This document shows, piece by piece, positions 15,341-24,704 of a DNA stretch of 64,000 nt; position 1 is the first letter of the stretch, and every line of letters starts with the position of its first letter. The DNA is taken from assembly GCA_902168205.1 (NCBI GenBank), contig CABHOK010000003.1, positions 1,612,001 through 1,676,000 of the forward strand. Reading direction: 5' to 3'. This stretch comes from an uncultured Chitinophaga sp. GTDB taxonomy: Bacteria; Bacteroidota; Bacteroidia; Cytophagales; Cyclobacteriaceae. The notes below the pieces were generated by a model. The model had not been told where the DNA came from. It searched no databases and was given only the letters and a program-made list of their open reading frames with translations. Made by a program: the position numbers and the translations under genes.

Positions 15341-17143
15341 ATGAAGAATCAGATTTTTGAAAAGTCGGGCAGTTACGTTGTCGGTGTACTCTGCGTAGCC
15401 ATATTCTTTTCTTGCAGTAAAAACATTACACCTACAGACACAGCATCTAAGCAGGGTGCCACTGAGCAAGTGGCGGCTCAAACCGACTCACTCTATGCGC
15501 AGCCTGTACGGCCCGGACGCAATCTCTCCATCGATACATTGAAACATCCGCTGGATACCCGCCTCACGCAGGTATGGAAGCAGGATGTATACTATAATCA
15601 GAAAGTTCACGATAAAGTGCATCGCTTTTATGCGCTGAGCGACTATCACACCAAGTGGTTAGGTGAATATGCACCCAATCCGTTCTATCAGAAATTCACA
15701 GCGTTAATGGCAGATGCATCCGGTTATGGACTGGTGCCTGAAGACTATACCATTACCGATCTCGCTGCAAAGCTCGAAGAACTATATAGCCGGAAGCCGC
15801 TGGATACAGCAACACTCATTGATCTGGATATACAGATCAGCGAGAAGCTTTTCCTTTTCACCACGCACCTTGCGGAAGGTAAGGTGAGAAATCCGGGTAA
15901 CACCACTGCCGTATGGCTCCGCGAGTTTAAGCCGGAGGATAATACTACAGATGTATTTACACTGGCTAAAATTCTTGAGCCTGAACAACTCATCACCGCT
16001 GTAAACAGTTTGCAACCTGTATATGAGCAATATGCCAAACTGCAACAGGCACTGAAGCAATACCAGACACTCGAGAAAGCGGAGCCTAAAGAATTTCCGG
16101 TGAGTGTTGCTGCGAGCAAGATCAAACCGGATGAACGCAACCAGGTTATACCGTTGATCCGTAAAAAATTATTGCTGACGGATCTGAAAGCCTATACACT
16201 TCCCATAGATTCTGTAACCGGTCAAACCGATTCACTGCGCTACGATGCAGCGTTGGTATATGCTGTAAAATGGTTTCAGGAACGCCACGGACTGGAACCG
16301 GATGGTATCATTGGAGAGAAGACGGTGCGTTTTCTGAATCAGTCGTTTCGAGATAAGGCCAACATCATCGCCATGAACATGGAGCGCTTCCGCTGGTTGC
16401 CACAGGATGCGTATGGGGATAATTATATCACGGTAAATATCCCGGAATATGAACTCCGCATGTTTGAGAACGGTAAAGAAGCGTTTGATATGCGCGTGAT
16501 TGTAGGTGCTCCGAATAAACCTACTCCGGTGTTCAACGATGTAGTGAATCATATAATCTTCAGTCCTACGTGGACTGTGCCGACCAGCATCATCAAAGAG
16601 GAAATTATACCGCGTCTGCAGAAAGATTCGCTTTACTATACCGAGAAGAATTATGCTTTCTATAAGAATGAAGAAACAATCGATCCTTCAGCGGAAGCGT
16701 GGAAAGATGGTTCGGTCAATCCTTATAAATATCGCATCGTGCAACAGCCGGGTCCTGACAACTCGCTGGGACTGGTGAAGTTCGGCATGCCTAACAAAAT
16801 GAATATTTACCTGCACGATACTCCGAACCACCGCCTGTTTAAGAAGAGTTATCGCGCACTCAGTCACGGTTGCGTGCGCCTGGATGAACCTGCACGTTTT
16901 GCAGAATATTTACTCCGCGACCAACGTGGCTGGACAAAAGAGACTGTGCAGAAAGCTATGCATGCCGGAACTCCGGCAACCATTCATCTGCGTAAAAAAT
17001 ACCCGGTGCACATCGAGTATCGCACGGCATGGGTAGATGAAAATGGATTGATCAACTTCCGCGAAGATATCTACGGTCACGATAAACGTCAGTTGCAACA
17101 GTTATATCCTGCGCAGAAACCTTCGGCTGTAGCTGGAATCTAA
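15341..17143 (+). CDS. L,D-transpeptidase of the YcbB (LdtD) type, lipoprotein
   Basis: A 600-residue envelope protein. ATG 15341 gives a lipoprotein signal (hydrophobic VVGVLCVAIFFSC, cysteine at residue 25), whereas the longer frame from 15221 has none. A scaffold domain (about 75-290) is followed by a peptidoglycan-binding segment (WFQERHGLEPDGIIGEKTV) and a YkuD catalytic domain (about 365-545) containing YLHDTP and SHGCVRL with nucleophile C511. YcbB-type enzymes make 3-3 crosslinks in peptidoglycan. A second, different L,D-transpeptidase gene converges on it 10 bases away, so both likely act on the same wall polymer, though they are on opposite strands. Confidence 0.92.
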   Translation: MKNQIFEKSGSYVVGVLCVAIFFSCSKNITPTDTASKQGATEQVAAQTDSLYAQPVRPGRNLSIDTLKHPLDTRLTQVWKQDVYYNQKVHDKVHRFYALSDYHTKWLGEYAPNPFYQKFTALMADASGYGLVPEDYTITDLAAKLEELYSRKPLDTATLIDLDIQISEKLFLFTTHLAEGKVRNPGNTTAVWLREFKPEDNTTDVFTLAKILEPEQLITAVNSLQPVYEQYAKLQQALKQYQTLEKAEPKEFPVSVAASKIKPDERNQVIPLIRKKLLLTDLKAYTLPIDSVTGQTDSLRYDAALVYAVKWFQERHGLEPDGIIGEKTVRFLNQSFRDKANIIAMNMERFRWLPQDAYGDNYITVNIPEYELRMFENGKEAFDMRVIVGAPNKPTPVFNDVVNHIIFSPTWTVPTSIIKEEIIPRLQKDSLYYTEKNYAFYKNEETIDPSAEAWKDGSVNPYKYRIVQQPGPDNSLGLVKFGMPNKMNIYLHDTPNHRLFKKSYRALSHGCVRLDEPARFAEYLLRDQRGWTKETVQKAMHAGTPATIHLRKKYPVHIEYRTAWVDENGLINFREDIYGHDKRQLQQLYPAQKPSAVAGI

Positions 17144-17153
17144 GAAAGAGTAA

Positions 17154-17945
17154 TCAGCGCTTAGCCGTTACGTTGACGTTCTGCAATAGTTGGTCAAGGT
17201 TCAGGTAGCGTGAAGTGGACAGGTAGTTTTCGTCATTGAAGTATGCGAAAATGGCTGTGTGACCTTTGATGGCATCAATCACTTCTCTGGCAATTTCTTT
17301 CGAAAGAGCAGGGCAGCCCTGGCTTCTTCCCAGACGGCCATAATGTTTAATCCAGTATTCGCTCACGTATTCAGCATCGTGCATAACCACGGCACGCTCA
17401 CGCATGTTGTCGTTATAGCCTTTTTCCATGCCATCCAGTTTCAGGCTGTAGCCTTTGCTGCCCACATAGGTTTCAGCAGTTACATAAAAGCCGAGGCTGC
17501 TCTGGTTGGAATGAACCGTGTTGGAAAATGATTTGGCGATGTCTTCACCGGTATTTTTTCCATGACTCACATACGTGAAGAATTTTACGATATGATGTTC
17601 AAGATCAATGGTGTAGAAGCGCTTTTGTGTGCTTGGTTTGGTGAAATCAATAATAGATAACAGGTTTTTATCGTTAAGCTTTCCCTGCATGCGCAGTGTG
17701 TAGTAGCCGATTACAGCGTACTTGAAAACTTTGTACGACAGGTTATATTTTTCAAGTCCGATAGACGTATAGAGAGTCTGCAACGAGTCGTCAAAGGAAA
17801 CAGCGGCATCAACATGTGTGGCAGTTGTGTGATCGATAGAATCGGTAACAGCCGTGATGTTTGCAGTGTGGAGCGAGGTTATTGTTTCGGGTTGAGCAGG
17901 TGCCGCTGAGTAAAGACTCAGCAACAGGTATAGTACATACGTCAT
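17154..17945 (-). CDS. Murein L,D-transpeptidase catalytic-domain protein
   Basis: A 263-residue exported protein with a signal peptide (residues 1-18, YVLYLLLSLYSAAPA). The catalytic region (about 110-235) matches the murein L,D-transpeptidase catalytic family more than classical YkuD: SHGKNTGE, VVMHDAEYVSEYW with its histidine, and GRSQGCPAL with presumed nucleophile C211. It probably remodels or crosslinks peptidoglycan in the periplasm. Its stop is 10 bases from the stop of the YcbB-type gene, with no terminator between them, so read-through from either side would make antisense RNA. Confidence 0.85.
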   Translation of the reverse strand: MTYVLYLLLSLYSAAPAQPETITSLHTANITAVTDSIDHTTATHVDAAVSFDDSLQTLYTSIGLEKYNLSYKVFKYAVIGYYTLRMQGKLNDKNLLSIIDFTKPSTQKRFYTIDLEHHIVKFFTYVSHGKNTGEDIAKSFSNTVHSNQSSLGFYVTAETYVGSKGYSLKLDGMEKGYNDNMRERAVVMHDAEYVSEYWIKHYGRLGRSQGCPALSKEIAREVIDAIKGHTAIFAYFNDENYLSTSRYLNLDQLLQNVNVTAKR

Positions 17946-18230
17946 TCTGAAGAGGGGTTATTTTGATACTACAAAACAATCATGAAAGGCAGCCTTAAAA
18001 AAATCAACAAAAAGTGAAAAAGTACACCTGAGCTAAATTGAAAGGCTCCAAGCGATTTTCTCCCGGAAAGAGATTTTTAAGTATACAATATCAAGGCACC
18101 TTATTTCCAGAAACCTTCTGCGGAATAATAGATATTTCGATAAAGTGAGTTATGTTAGAGGTAATATGCCGGAGTGAAACACGAAGTGTTGCTTCGGGCG
18201 GTTCAAGTTCATCTTACTAAATTCTTTGAC

Positions 18231-19448
18231 ATGACCTTAAAACCATCCTTTACCGAGAAGAAGTACATCGTTACGCTCATCTTTGTTACATCCCTCTTCA
18301 TGTTATGGGGCATTGCCATTACCATGGGCGACACACTCAACAAACATTTTCAGAATGTGTTGAACGTGTCCAAATCGCAATCCGGATTGGTGCAGTTCTC
18401 GATCTTCGGTGCCTATGCAGTTATGGGCATACCCGCCGGCCTGTTTATGAAAAGGTTCGGGTACAAGAATGGTGTTCTGCTGGGATTGTTCCTGTATGCC
18501 CTTGGAGCATTTCTGTTTATACCGGCAGCCAACACAGAATCATTCTCCTTCTTTCGCGCAGCACTGTTTATACTTGCCTGTGGACTTGCCACGCTTGAGA
18601 CAGTAGCGCATCCGTTCGTTGCTTCGCTGGGAGACCAGCGTACGAGCGATCAGCGAATTAACTTTGCTCAATCGTTCAATGGATTGGGAGCCGTTATTGG
18701 TCCTGCACTCGGAGGCTTTTTCATTCTTCGCGCAGGCCAGGACTATACCAATGAATTGGACTCAGTTAAATTCCTATACATCGTCATCGGTTCAGTTATA
18801 ACTGTTATTGCTTTATCATTTGCATTTGTAAAAGTTCCACCACTTTCCGATCCGCATAACGCAGACGAACCAGGTACGACTGATGCACCGCCTAAAAAGC
18901 TTTTTCAACACCGGCATTTTGTGTGGGCGGCTGTTACACAATTTTTTAATGTTGCTGCGCAGGGAGGTACGTGGGCATACTTCATTAATTATAGTGTAGA
19001 GATCAATCCTGGGATGAGTGATGAACGTGCCGCTTATTTCTTCTCATTAAGCATGGCGATGATGATGGCGGGAAGATTCCTGTCAACGTTCCTGATGCGG
19101 TTCATTGCACCGAACAAATTGCTGTCGATTTATGCTGTTGCCAACATTATACTTTGTATCATCATTGCGCAGAGCTGGGGCACCGTTTCGTTTGTATCGC
19201 TTATTATGCTCAACTTCTTTTTCAGCATTATGTTCCCGACCATCTTTAGTCTCGGCTTGAAAGATATGGGTAAATATACCCAGCAGGCTTCATCGTATAT
19301 TGTTATGGGAGTAGTAGGAGGAGCGTTGTTTCCTCCCATCATGGGCATTGTTGCGAACAAAAGTGTTGCTGCAGCATATTACTTACCGATCATCTGCTAC
19401 TCGGTAATTTTTGTTTATGGATTTGCTCTTTATAAAGTAAAGAAGTAG
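18231..19448 (+). CDS. MFS transporter of the fucose/glucose-galactose permease family
   Basis: A 405-residue inner-membrane transporter with twelve hydrophobic segments. The N-terminal half carries TSLFMLWGIAITMGDTLNKH and IPAGLFMKRFGYKNG, followed by ETVAHPFVASLGDQRTSDQRINFAQSFN (key residues ETxAnP-like and RxNxAQxFNGLG), which are hallmarks of the FucP/GluP sugar:proton symporter group. It probably imports a hexose or fucose. ATG 18231 is preferred to GTG 18174. It is monocistronic and ended by a hairpin at 19474; no sugar catabolic gene is adjacent. Confidence 0.87.
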   Translation: MTLKPSFTEKKYIVTLIFVTSLFMLWGIAITMGDTLNKHFQNVLNVSKSQSGLVQFSIFGAYAVMGIPAGLFMKRFGYKNGVLLGLFLYALGAFLFIPAANTESFSFFRAALFILACGLATLETVAHPFVASLGDQRTSDQRINFAQSFNGLGAVIGPALGGFFILRAGQDYTNELDSVKFLYIVIGSVITVIALSFAFVKVPPLSDPHNADEPGTTDAPPKKLFQHRHFVWAAVTQFFNVAAQGGTWAYFINYSVEINPGMSDERAAYFFSLSMAMMMAGRFLSTFLMRFIAPNKLLSIYAVANIILCIIIAQSWGTVSFVSLIMLNFFFSIMFPTIFSLGLKDMGKYTQQASSYIVMGVVGGALFPPIMGIVANKSVAAAYYLPIICYSVIFVYGFALYKVKK

Positions 19449-19473
19449 AAAGCTGAGATATAGTTTTAAGATT

Positions 19474-19506
19474 AAGCCTTGAGTAATAACTCAGGGCTTT
19501 CTTTTT
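19474..19506 (+). terminator. Terminator after the sugar permease gene
   Basis: AAGCCTTGAGT (19474-19484) pairs with ACTCAGGGCTT (19489-19499, one wobble) across a 4-base loop, followed by TCTTTTTT. Confidence 0.9.
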
Positions 19507-19641
19507 TAGTACACATCTGTGGAAATACTTGGACACTGATCCCGTGAAAGTGAATGGAGATCACGTAACCCTTTGAAATATACTTTGAAGCTGCATTGGC
19601 GTTGATTTTTAGTATTCGTCCTGATCACATAACCAGGAAGG

Positions 19642-20397
19642 ATGGATTCTATTTTCACAACGGAAGGGCTGGTGAGTCTTTTAACGCTCACATTTCTAGA
19701 AATAGTTTTAGGTATCGATAATATTGTTTTCATTTCAATTCTCTCGGGAAGGTTGCCACAGGCACAACAGAACCAGGCGCGTGTGCTGGGCATTGGTATA
19801 GCACTCGTGGCGCGCATCATTTTGCTGCTGGGCGTAAGCTGGCTGATTGGATTGCAGAAGCCTGTGCTTACCATGAATCAGTTCAACCTTAGTTATCGCG
19901 ATATAATTCTGATTGTTGGAGGTCTCTTTCTGATTGGTAAGAGTGTATCCGAGATTCATGCCAAGCTGGAAGGAGCGGCACATGCCGAAAATAAACCACG
20001 CTTGTTAAGTTTGCGTTCGGCCATTATTCAAATCGTACTCATCGATCTTATATTCTCGCTGGACTCTATCCTTACTGCCATCGGCCTGGTGGAGAACGTC
20101 ATCATTATCATTATTGCCATTGTTATATCACTGGCCGTTATGCTATTCTTTGCCCGTGGCATAAGCGATTTCATACAGCGACATCCGGCCATGAAGTTGC
20201 TGGCGCTCGCATTTCTGGTTATGATCGGAACGTTGCTGGTGGTAGAAGGCTTCCATGTACATGTACCGCGCGGCTATATATACTTCTCTATGGCGTTTGC
20301 TGTCATAATTGAAGTGCTGAATATGAAAATTCGCAAGAAGACATCCATCACACCGGGTGTTGATAGAAAGATCAACGTAAAAAATACGATCCGATAA
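19642..20397 (+). CDS. TerC-family integral membrane protein
   Basis: A 251-residue membrane protein with about seven hydrophobic segments. The TerC signature is clear: LEIVLGIDNIVFISIL near the start and a repeat of it, IDLIFSLDSILTAIGL, in the second half, both with conserved acidic residues inside helices. TerC proteins are linked to tellurite resistance and, in better studied relatives, manganese export that serves exoenzymes. Length and layout fit the YkoY/YjbE-type branch. The sorbosone-dehydrogenase-like gene begins 18 bases downstream, so the two may be co-transcribed, without an obvious shared function. Confidence 0.9.
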   Translation: MDSIFTTEGLVSLLTLTFLEIVLGIDNIVFISILSGRLPQAQQNQARVLGIGIALVARIILLLGVSWLIGLQKPVLTMNQFNLSYRDIILIVGGLFLIGKSVSEIHAKLEGAAHAENKPRLLSLRSAIIQIVLIDLIFSLDSILTAIGLVENVIIIIIAIVISLAVMLFFARGISDFIQRHPAMKLLALAFLVMIGTLLVVEGFHVHVPRGYIYFSMAFAVIIEVLNMKIRKKTSITPGVDRKINVKNTIR

Positions 20398-20415
20398 ACC
20401 CAAATCCATAACTGC

Positions 20416-21735
20416 ATGCTGAAAACTTTTATACCGCTTATAGTCCTTTTTGCTGTGATGATCGGTTCATCCTGTAACAGTCGTAAGCAAGACTCTGAAA
20501 AGGCGTCTACCGATACCGTTGCAATCACTGCCGGCACTTTACCGGAGCCCCATGCAACCAAATCGGTAAAGAACTACAGCAACGTGGTGGGCTGGCCCAT
20601 CGGCACAACGCCGGTAGCGCCTGCAGGTTTTGAAGTAACGAAGTTTGCAGATCAATTGCAGAACCCGCGCTGGATATATATAGGACCTAACGGAGATATA
20701 TTTGTAGCAGAGGCCAACACCGAATCCAAAGGCGTTGCCAAGGTTAAAGACGAAGTTACCGGCAAAGCAGGTTCACAAAATTCAGGACAGAGCGCGAACC
20801 GCATTACACTGTTACGGGATACTAATAAAGATGGTACACCGGAGATACGCTCTGTTTTTCTTGACGATCTCAATCAACCCTTCGGTATGCTTATTCTCAA
20901 TAATTATTTCTATGTAGCCAATACCGATGGACTCTGGCGCTTTCCGTATAAGGCCGGTGCTAGTACACTGAAAGGAAAAGGAGAAATGATTGTACCATTG
21001 CCGGCAGGTGGCTACAACAATCACTGGACCCGAAATGTTATTGCGAGCGCTGATAATACCAAACTATATATAGCAGTAGGCTCTGGCAGTAACAATGGCG
21101 AGAACGGTATGGAACATGAATACAGAAGAGCGAATATACTTGAGGTTAATTCGGATGGGAAAGAATTGCGTATATATGCGAGCGGACTTCGCAATCCGGT
21201 GGGTATAGATTGGCAACCGGGCACCAATACACTATGGGCTGCGGTAAATGAACGCGATAATCTGGGTGATGGTCTTGTCCCCGATTATGCAACGAGTGTT
21301 AAGGAGGGAGGCTTTTACGGATGGCCCTATACCTACTTGGGTCATCACGATGATCCGGATGTTGACATGCCGTTACCGGATTCGATCCGGAATGTAATTG
21401 TGCCCGATGTAACATTGGATGCGCATTCGGCTTCACTTGGTTTTGTATTTTATGATGCCAAAACGTTTCCGTCAAAATATCACAATGGTGCATTTATAGG
21501 ACAGCATGGATCGTGGAACAGTTCGAAATTTACCGGCTACAAAGTTGTCTTTATACCTTTCGAAGGAAACAAGCCCGGCACTCCGGAAGATTTTCTCACA
21601 GGGTTTATAAAAGACGAAAGCAGTAAAGAAGTATACGGCCGCCCGGCAGGCGTAGCCGTTGCATCGGATGGAGCATTACTCGTAGCCGATGATGCAGCGA
21701 ATACCATTTGGCGCGTACAGGCGTTGAGTCGTTGA
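20416..21735 (+). CDS. Sorbosone dehydrogenase-like beta-propeller lipoprotein
   Basis: A 439-residue exported protein with a lipoprotein signal (LIVLFAVMIGSSC, cysteine at residue 20). The rest is a six-bladed propeller of the glucose/sorbosone dehydrogenase family, with NPRWIYIGPNGDIFVAEAN, NHWTRNVIASADNTKLYIAV, YASGLRNPVGIDWQP and a C-terminal GRPAGVAVASDGALLVADD. Members oxidise sugars with PQQ, but many Bacteroidota homologues have no proven cofactor or substrate. It sits in the outer membrane or periplasm. It is 18 bases after terC and followed by repeat-rich intergenic DNA. Confidence 0.87.
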   Translation: MLKTFIPLIVLFAVMIGSSCNSRKQDSEKASTDTVAITAGTLPEPHATKSVKNYSNVVGWPIGTTPVAPAGFEVTKFADQLQNPRWIYIGPNGDIFVAEANTESKGVAKVKDEVTGKAGSQNSGQSANRITLLRDTNKDGTPEIRSVFLDDLNQPFGMLILNNYFYVANTDGLWRFPYKAGASTLKGKGEMIVPLPAGGYNNHWTRNVIASADNTKLYIAVGSGSNNGENGMEHEYRRANILEVNSDGKELRIYASGLRNPVGIDWQPGTNTLWAAVNERDNLGDGLVPDYATSVKEGGFYGWPYTYLGHHDDPDVDMPLPDSIRNVIVPDVTLDAHSASLGFVFYDAKTFPSKYHNGAFIGQHGSWNSSKFTGYKVVFIPFEGNKPGTPEDFLTGFIKDESSKEVYGRPAGVAVASDGALLVADDAANTIWRVQALSR

Positions 21736-21850
21736 TTGTGAATCGTTATCCGTTATTAGAAAATCCAATTGTGCAAAGTGCAGAGGAGACACAAGTTACG
21801 GAGAAAAACTTTGTGTTTTCTTCGTGATTTCTATGCAATTGGATTTATAC
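21736..21850. repeat. Intergenic repeat: GAATCGTTATCCG word plus CTTTGTG-type copy 3
   Basis: TTGTGAATCGTTATCCG (about 21740-21756) matches the left arm region of the terminator at 9571. Downstream, CCAATTGTGCAAAG and TATGCAATTGGA form inverted ends around GAGGAGACACAAG and ACTTTGTGTTTTCTTCGTG, related to the repeats at 5796 and 9620. Confidence 0.55.
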
Positions 21851-21917
21851 TTTTATACGGATACTATATATACTCCCCCAATCTCGCAGCTCAAAGCTCA
21901 ATGCTCGCAGCTATTTC

Positions 21918-23384
21918 CTAGCCTTCAACCTCGAAGCAGGCATGTATATCTTTTACAACTTCCTTGTTATCGGCCATAATAAGGAGGTGATCGTGCTCCT
22001 GGATAACGGTATCACCACGTACCGTCATATATTTACCTTCGCGGTGTATCAATACGATTAACGCTGTGCGTGGCAGATTCAATTCGACAACAGCTTTGCC
22101 GGCAACAGGGGAGTGGGCGGGTATATCGAACTCCAGCAGTTCAGCTTTGATATCATCTTTGATCTCAATGTCCAGCGGAAATTTACGTTTGATCTTTTCA
22201 GGAACACTTACCTTTAGCCAGTCTGCCACTAGCGCCAGCGTAGTGCCCTGCACGAGTACGGATGATACGGATATAAAGAATACAAGATTGAAAATCATCG
22301 GAGCATTCTGCACACCGGCAATCAACGGATATATAGCGAATACAATCGGCACGGCACCGCGCAAACCTACCCACGATATAAAAAGTTTTTTTCTCCAGCG
22401 GAGGTCAGAGTTGGCAAGCGCTATAAAAACGGCAATGGGCCTCGCGAGAAATATCAACACACCCGCCAGTAAAACACCCGGCCCTATAAAGGGAACGATC
22501 TGACTCGGGAATACCAATAGTCCCAGGGTAAGGAACATGATGATCTGCATAAGCCACGCCTGACCATCGTAAAACTTCATGAGACTTTTCTTGTGTATAA
22601 AATTAGCGTTACCCAGAATGATAGCCGCTATATAGATCGCGAGAAAACCGTTGCCGCCTATAAAGTTGGTGAAGGAAAACGTGAAAAACACCAGCGACAA
22701 GATCAATACAGGGTATAGTCCTTCGATATCAAGTTTGATCTTGTTGGTAATAAAGATCATCAGTTTTCCGAAAGTATATCCGCATACCGTACCGAGTATC
22801 ATACCAATCAGGAACTTCGGTATAAGCGATACAATGGAAGCATCCGGATTTTGTACCAGGAACGTAAAGCTTACGGTGAGGAAGTATGCCATTGGATCGT
22901 TACTTCCACTTTCAAGCTCAAGCAACGGACGAATTACACCTTTGAGTCCTATATTTCGCGAACGGAGAATAGAGAATACAGCAGCAGCATCGGTAGATGA
23001 GACAATGGCTCCGAGCAACAGACCTTCCATTACAGATATATTCAGCAGGTACGATGAGCACACGCCTACGATCGTGGCGGTAACAAGAACACCAATAGTC
23101 GATAATGAAATACCACTCTTGAGTACCGGCTTTACACTTTCCCACTTCGTGTCCAATCCACCGGAGAAAAGTATAAATGTCAGCGCCACCACACCGAGGA
23201 ACTCAGCAATTTTTGGATCGTTGAAATATATTCCGCCAAGACCATCCGAGCCGGCCACCATGCCTACGATCAGAAAAAGGATGAGTGCTGGTATACCGAA
23301 CTTGAAAGATGTTTTACTGGTAATGATACTGACGAAAAGAAGAATGGAGCCTAACAGTAATATATTGTGTGAGGAAAGTGCCAT
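21918..23384 (-). CDS. K+/H+ antiporter of the CPA1 family (NhaP2/CvrA-like) with TrkA-C domain
   Basis: A 488-residue inner-membrane protein. Twelve to thirteen hydrophobic segments span residues 5-390 and include the CPA1 motifs FSGGLDTKWE, GAIVSSTDAAAVFSILRSR and ELESGSNDPMAYFLT, which hold the ion-binding acidic residues. A cytosolic TrkA-C-type domain (about 400-485, with VVELNLPRTALIVLIHREGK) should bind a regulatory nucleotide. The arrangement is that of NhaP2/CvrA K+/H+ antiporters, which help control cytoplasmic pH and potassium. Convergent to the preceding gene, divergent from the ECF sigma gene. Confidence 0.9.
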   Translation of the reverse strand: MALSSHNILLLGSILLFVSIITSKTSFKFGIPALILFLIVGMVAGSDGLGGIYFNDPKIAEFLGVVALTFILFSGGLDTKWESVKPVLKSGISLSTIGVLVTATIVGVCSSYLLNISVMEGLLLGAIVSSTDAAAVFSILRSRNIGLKGVIRPLLELESGSNDPMAYFLTVSFTFLVQNPDASIVSLIPKFLIGMILGTVCGYTFGKLMIFITNKIKLDIEGLYPVLILSLVFFTFSFTNFIGGNGFLAIYIAAIILGNANFIHKKSLMKFYDGQAWLMQIIMFLTLGLLVFPSQIVPFIGPGVLLAGVLIFLARPIAVFIALANSDLRWRKKLFISWVGLRGAVPIVFAIYPLIAGVQNAPMIFNLVFFISVSSVLVQGTTLALVADWLKVSVPEKIKRKFPLDIEIKDDIKAELLEFDIPAHSPVAGKAVVELNLPRTALIVLIHREGKYMTVRGDTVIQEHDHLLIMADNKEVVKDIHACFEVEG

Positions 23385-23605
23385 GTTGGTAGAGTGATAA
23401 AAGCTGAAACAGACAAAGTTAAAAAAGCGCGTGAAGTTTGTAGTATCGTTGCCCGTTGCACGGCACTATTAAAACAGATTTATTCCATCAATTTATTATT
23501 TTTTCTTACATCAAAAACAGCATTACTGAAAAGTTCAAACGATTTAAATAAGAGGTGATACTGGTTTTTGTAAAATAAATTCCCGTATTTAAGCACGTCA
23601 ACACC

Positions 23606-24199
23606 ATGCACCTCAACGTACACAACGAAATAGAACTGAAGCAGTGGGAAGCTATGCGGGCGGGCAATGAACAGGCTTTTGCATGGTTATACGATCGCTA
23701 TTTCAAGTTACTTTATAATTACGGCAAGAAGATCGGCACAACAGATGCCGCGCTGGAAGATGGTATACATGATCTCTTTGTAGACCTGTGGCGCTTTCGC
23801 AGTTCGCTGTCGTCAACAACATCGGTTCGGTTTTATTTATACCGCTCGCTGCGGAGAAGACTGATGCGTAATGATTCGCGCAGTAACTTTTTCACAGCCG
23901 ATGGCTCCATCATTGAAGACGCATTGAAAGCTGCAACACCTTCATCCGAGCAGGAGTTGATTGACGAAGAGAATAACAAGCAACGTATATATCGGTTAAA
24001 AAAATTACTCAGCGATCTTTCTCCCCGTCAGTATGAAGCGTTGGTGTTGCGTTACTACGATGAAATGTCGTTCGATGAAATCGCAGCCATCCTGAATGTG
24101 AACGAACAATCCGCGCGCAACCTCGTGCAACGCGGCCTGCTGCAACTGCGGCATTATGCTAAGTATGTGATTGGATTGTTGGTGTTTCTCTTTTTTTAG
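23606..24199 (+). CDS. ECF sigma factor of the FecI type (SusC/D-associated)
   Basis: A 197-residue sigma-70 family protein with region 2 at about 12-85 (AFAWLYDRYFKLLYNYGKKI, DGIHDLFVDLWRFR) and region 4 at about 125-180 (LSPRQYEALVLRYYDEMSFD and NVNEQSARNLVQRGLLQL). This is the Bacteroidota FecI-like group, held inactive by a FecR-type membrane anti-sigma and released when a TonB-dependent transducer senses its substrate. The FecR gene lies 505 bases downstream and the transducer after it, so it probably drives the susC-susD operon. Region 4 ends in a hydrophobic tail (IGLLVFLFF), which is unusual. Confidence 0.9.
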   Translation: MHLNVHNEIELKQWEAMRAGNEQAFAWLYDRYFKLLYNYGKKIGTTDAALEDGIHDLFVDLWRFRSSLSSTTSVRFYLYRSLRRRLMRNDSRSNFFTADGSIIEDALKAATPSSEQELIDEENNKQRIYRLKKLLSDLSPRQYEALVLRYYDEMSFDEIAAILNVNEQSARNLVQRGLLQLRHYAKYVIGLLVFLFF

Positions 24200-24704
24200 T
24201 CAGAAAGTCCGGAAGACCAGAAGTTGGAAAAGAGTGGAAGTGCGAATGTAATAATGTCGAGATAAGAATGACTTTAATGTATAGAAAGCTGAAGAAGCCT
24301 GGTAGTACACGTTGAATGAATTTTATAGCAATGGCCTTCGGGCTCAATAACTTTTTTGATCCCTATATTCTATAATTTTATATACTCTACGGTCTATAGT
24401 CACTATAGCGTAAGTTTTCAGATTTTATATTCTCAAACACAATTACAACTCTTTATAACTCTCTAAACATCCGGAATTCTTTAACTTCCGATTTTCTCGC
24501 TTCCGGTCTTCCTGACTTTCTAACTTTCCGACTTACGGACTTTTTCGACTTCCCAACTCCTGCAATATTCGATCTTCTTCCTTTCAAATTCTCTCCCTTG
24601 CCACATTTCTGCTATAATTCAAAAATATTTTTCCTTCCGGGTGAGTTAAATCCCGAAAACGTTGCTTTTGGTAATTATAACGTTTGAATTGATTTCAACA
24701 AGGT
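24200..24704. other. Intergenic gap with pyrimidine-rich CTTCCGACTTTC-type repeats
   Basis: No gene is seen. From about 24476 to 24560 the plus strand is a chain of words such as CTTCCG, GACTTTC, AACTTTCC and GACTTCCC. Near 24199-24235 their complements appear (AAAGTCCGGAAGACCAG, GAAGTTGGAAAAG), so the two stretches could pair. The remainder is AT-rich and probably carries the fecR promoter, with TAACGTTTG at about 24678. Confidence 0.5.

Noticed and set aside
22651-23397. 248-residue plus-strand frame inside the antiporter gene
   Set aside because: It lies wholly antisense to a well-supported CPA1 antiporter and resembles no family.
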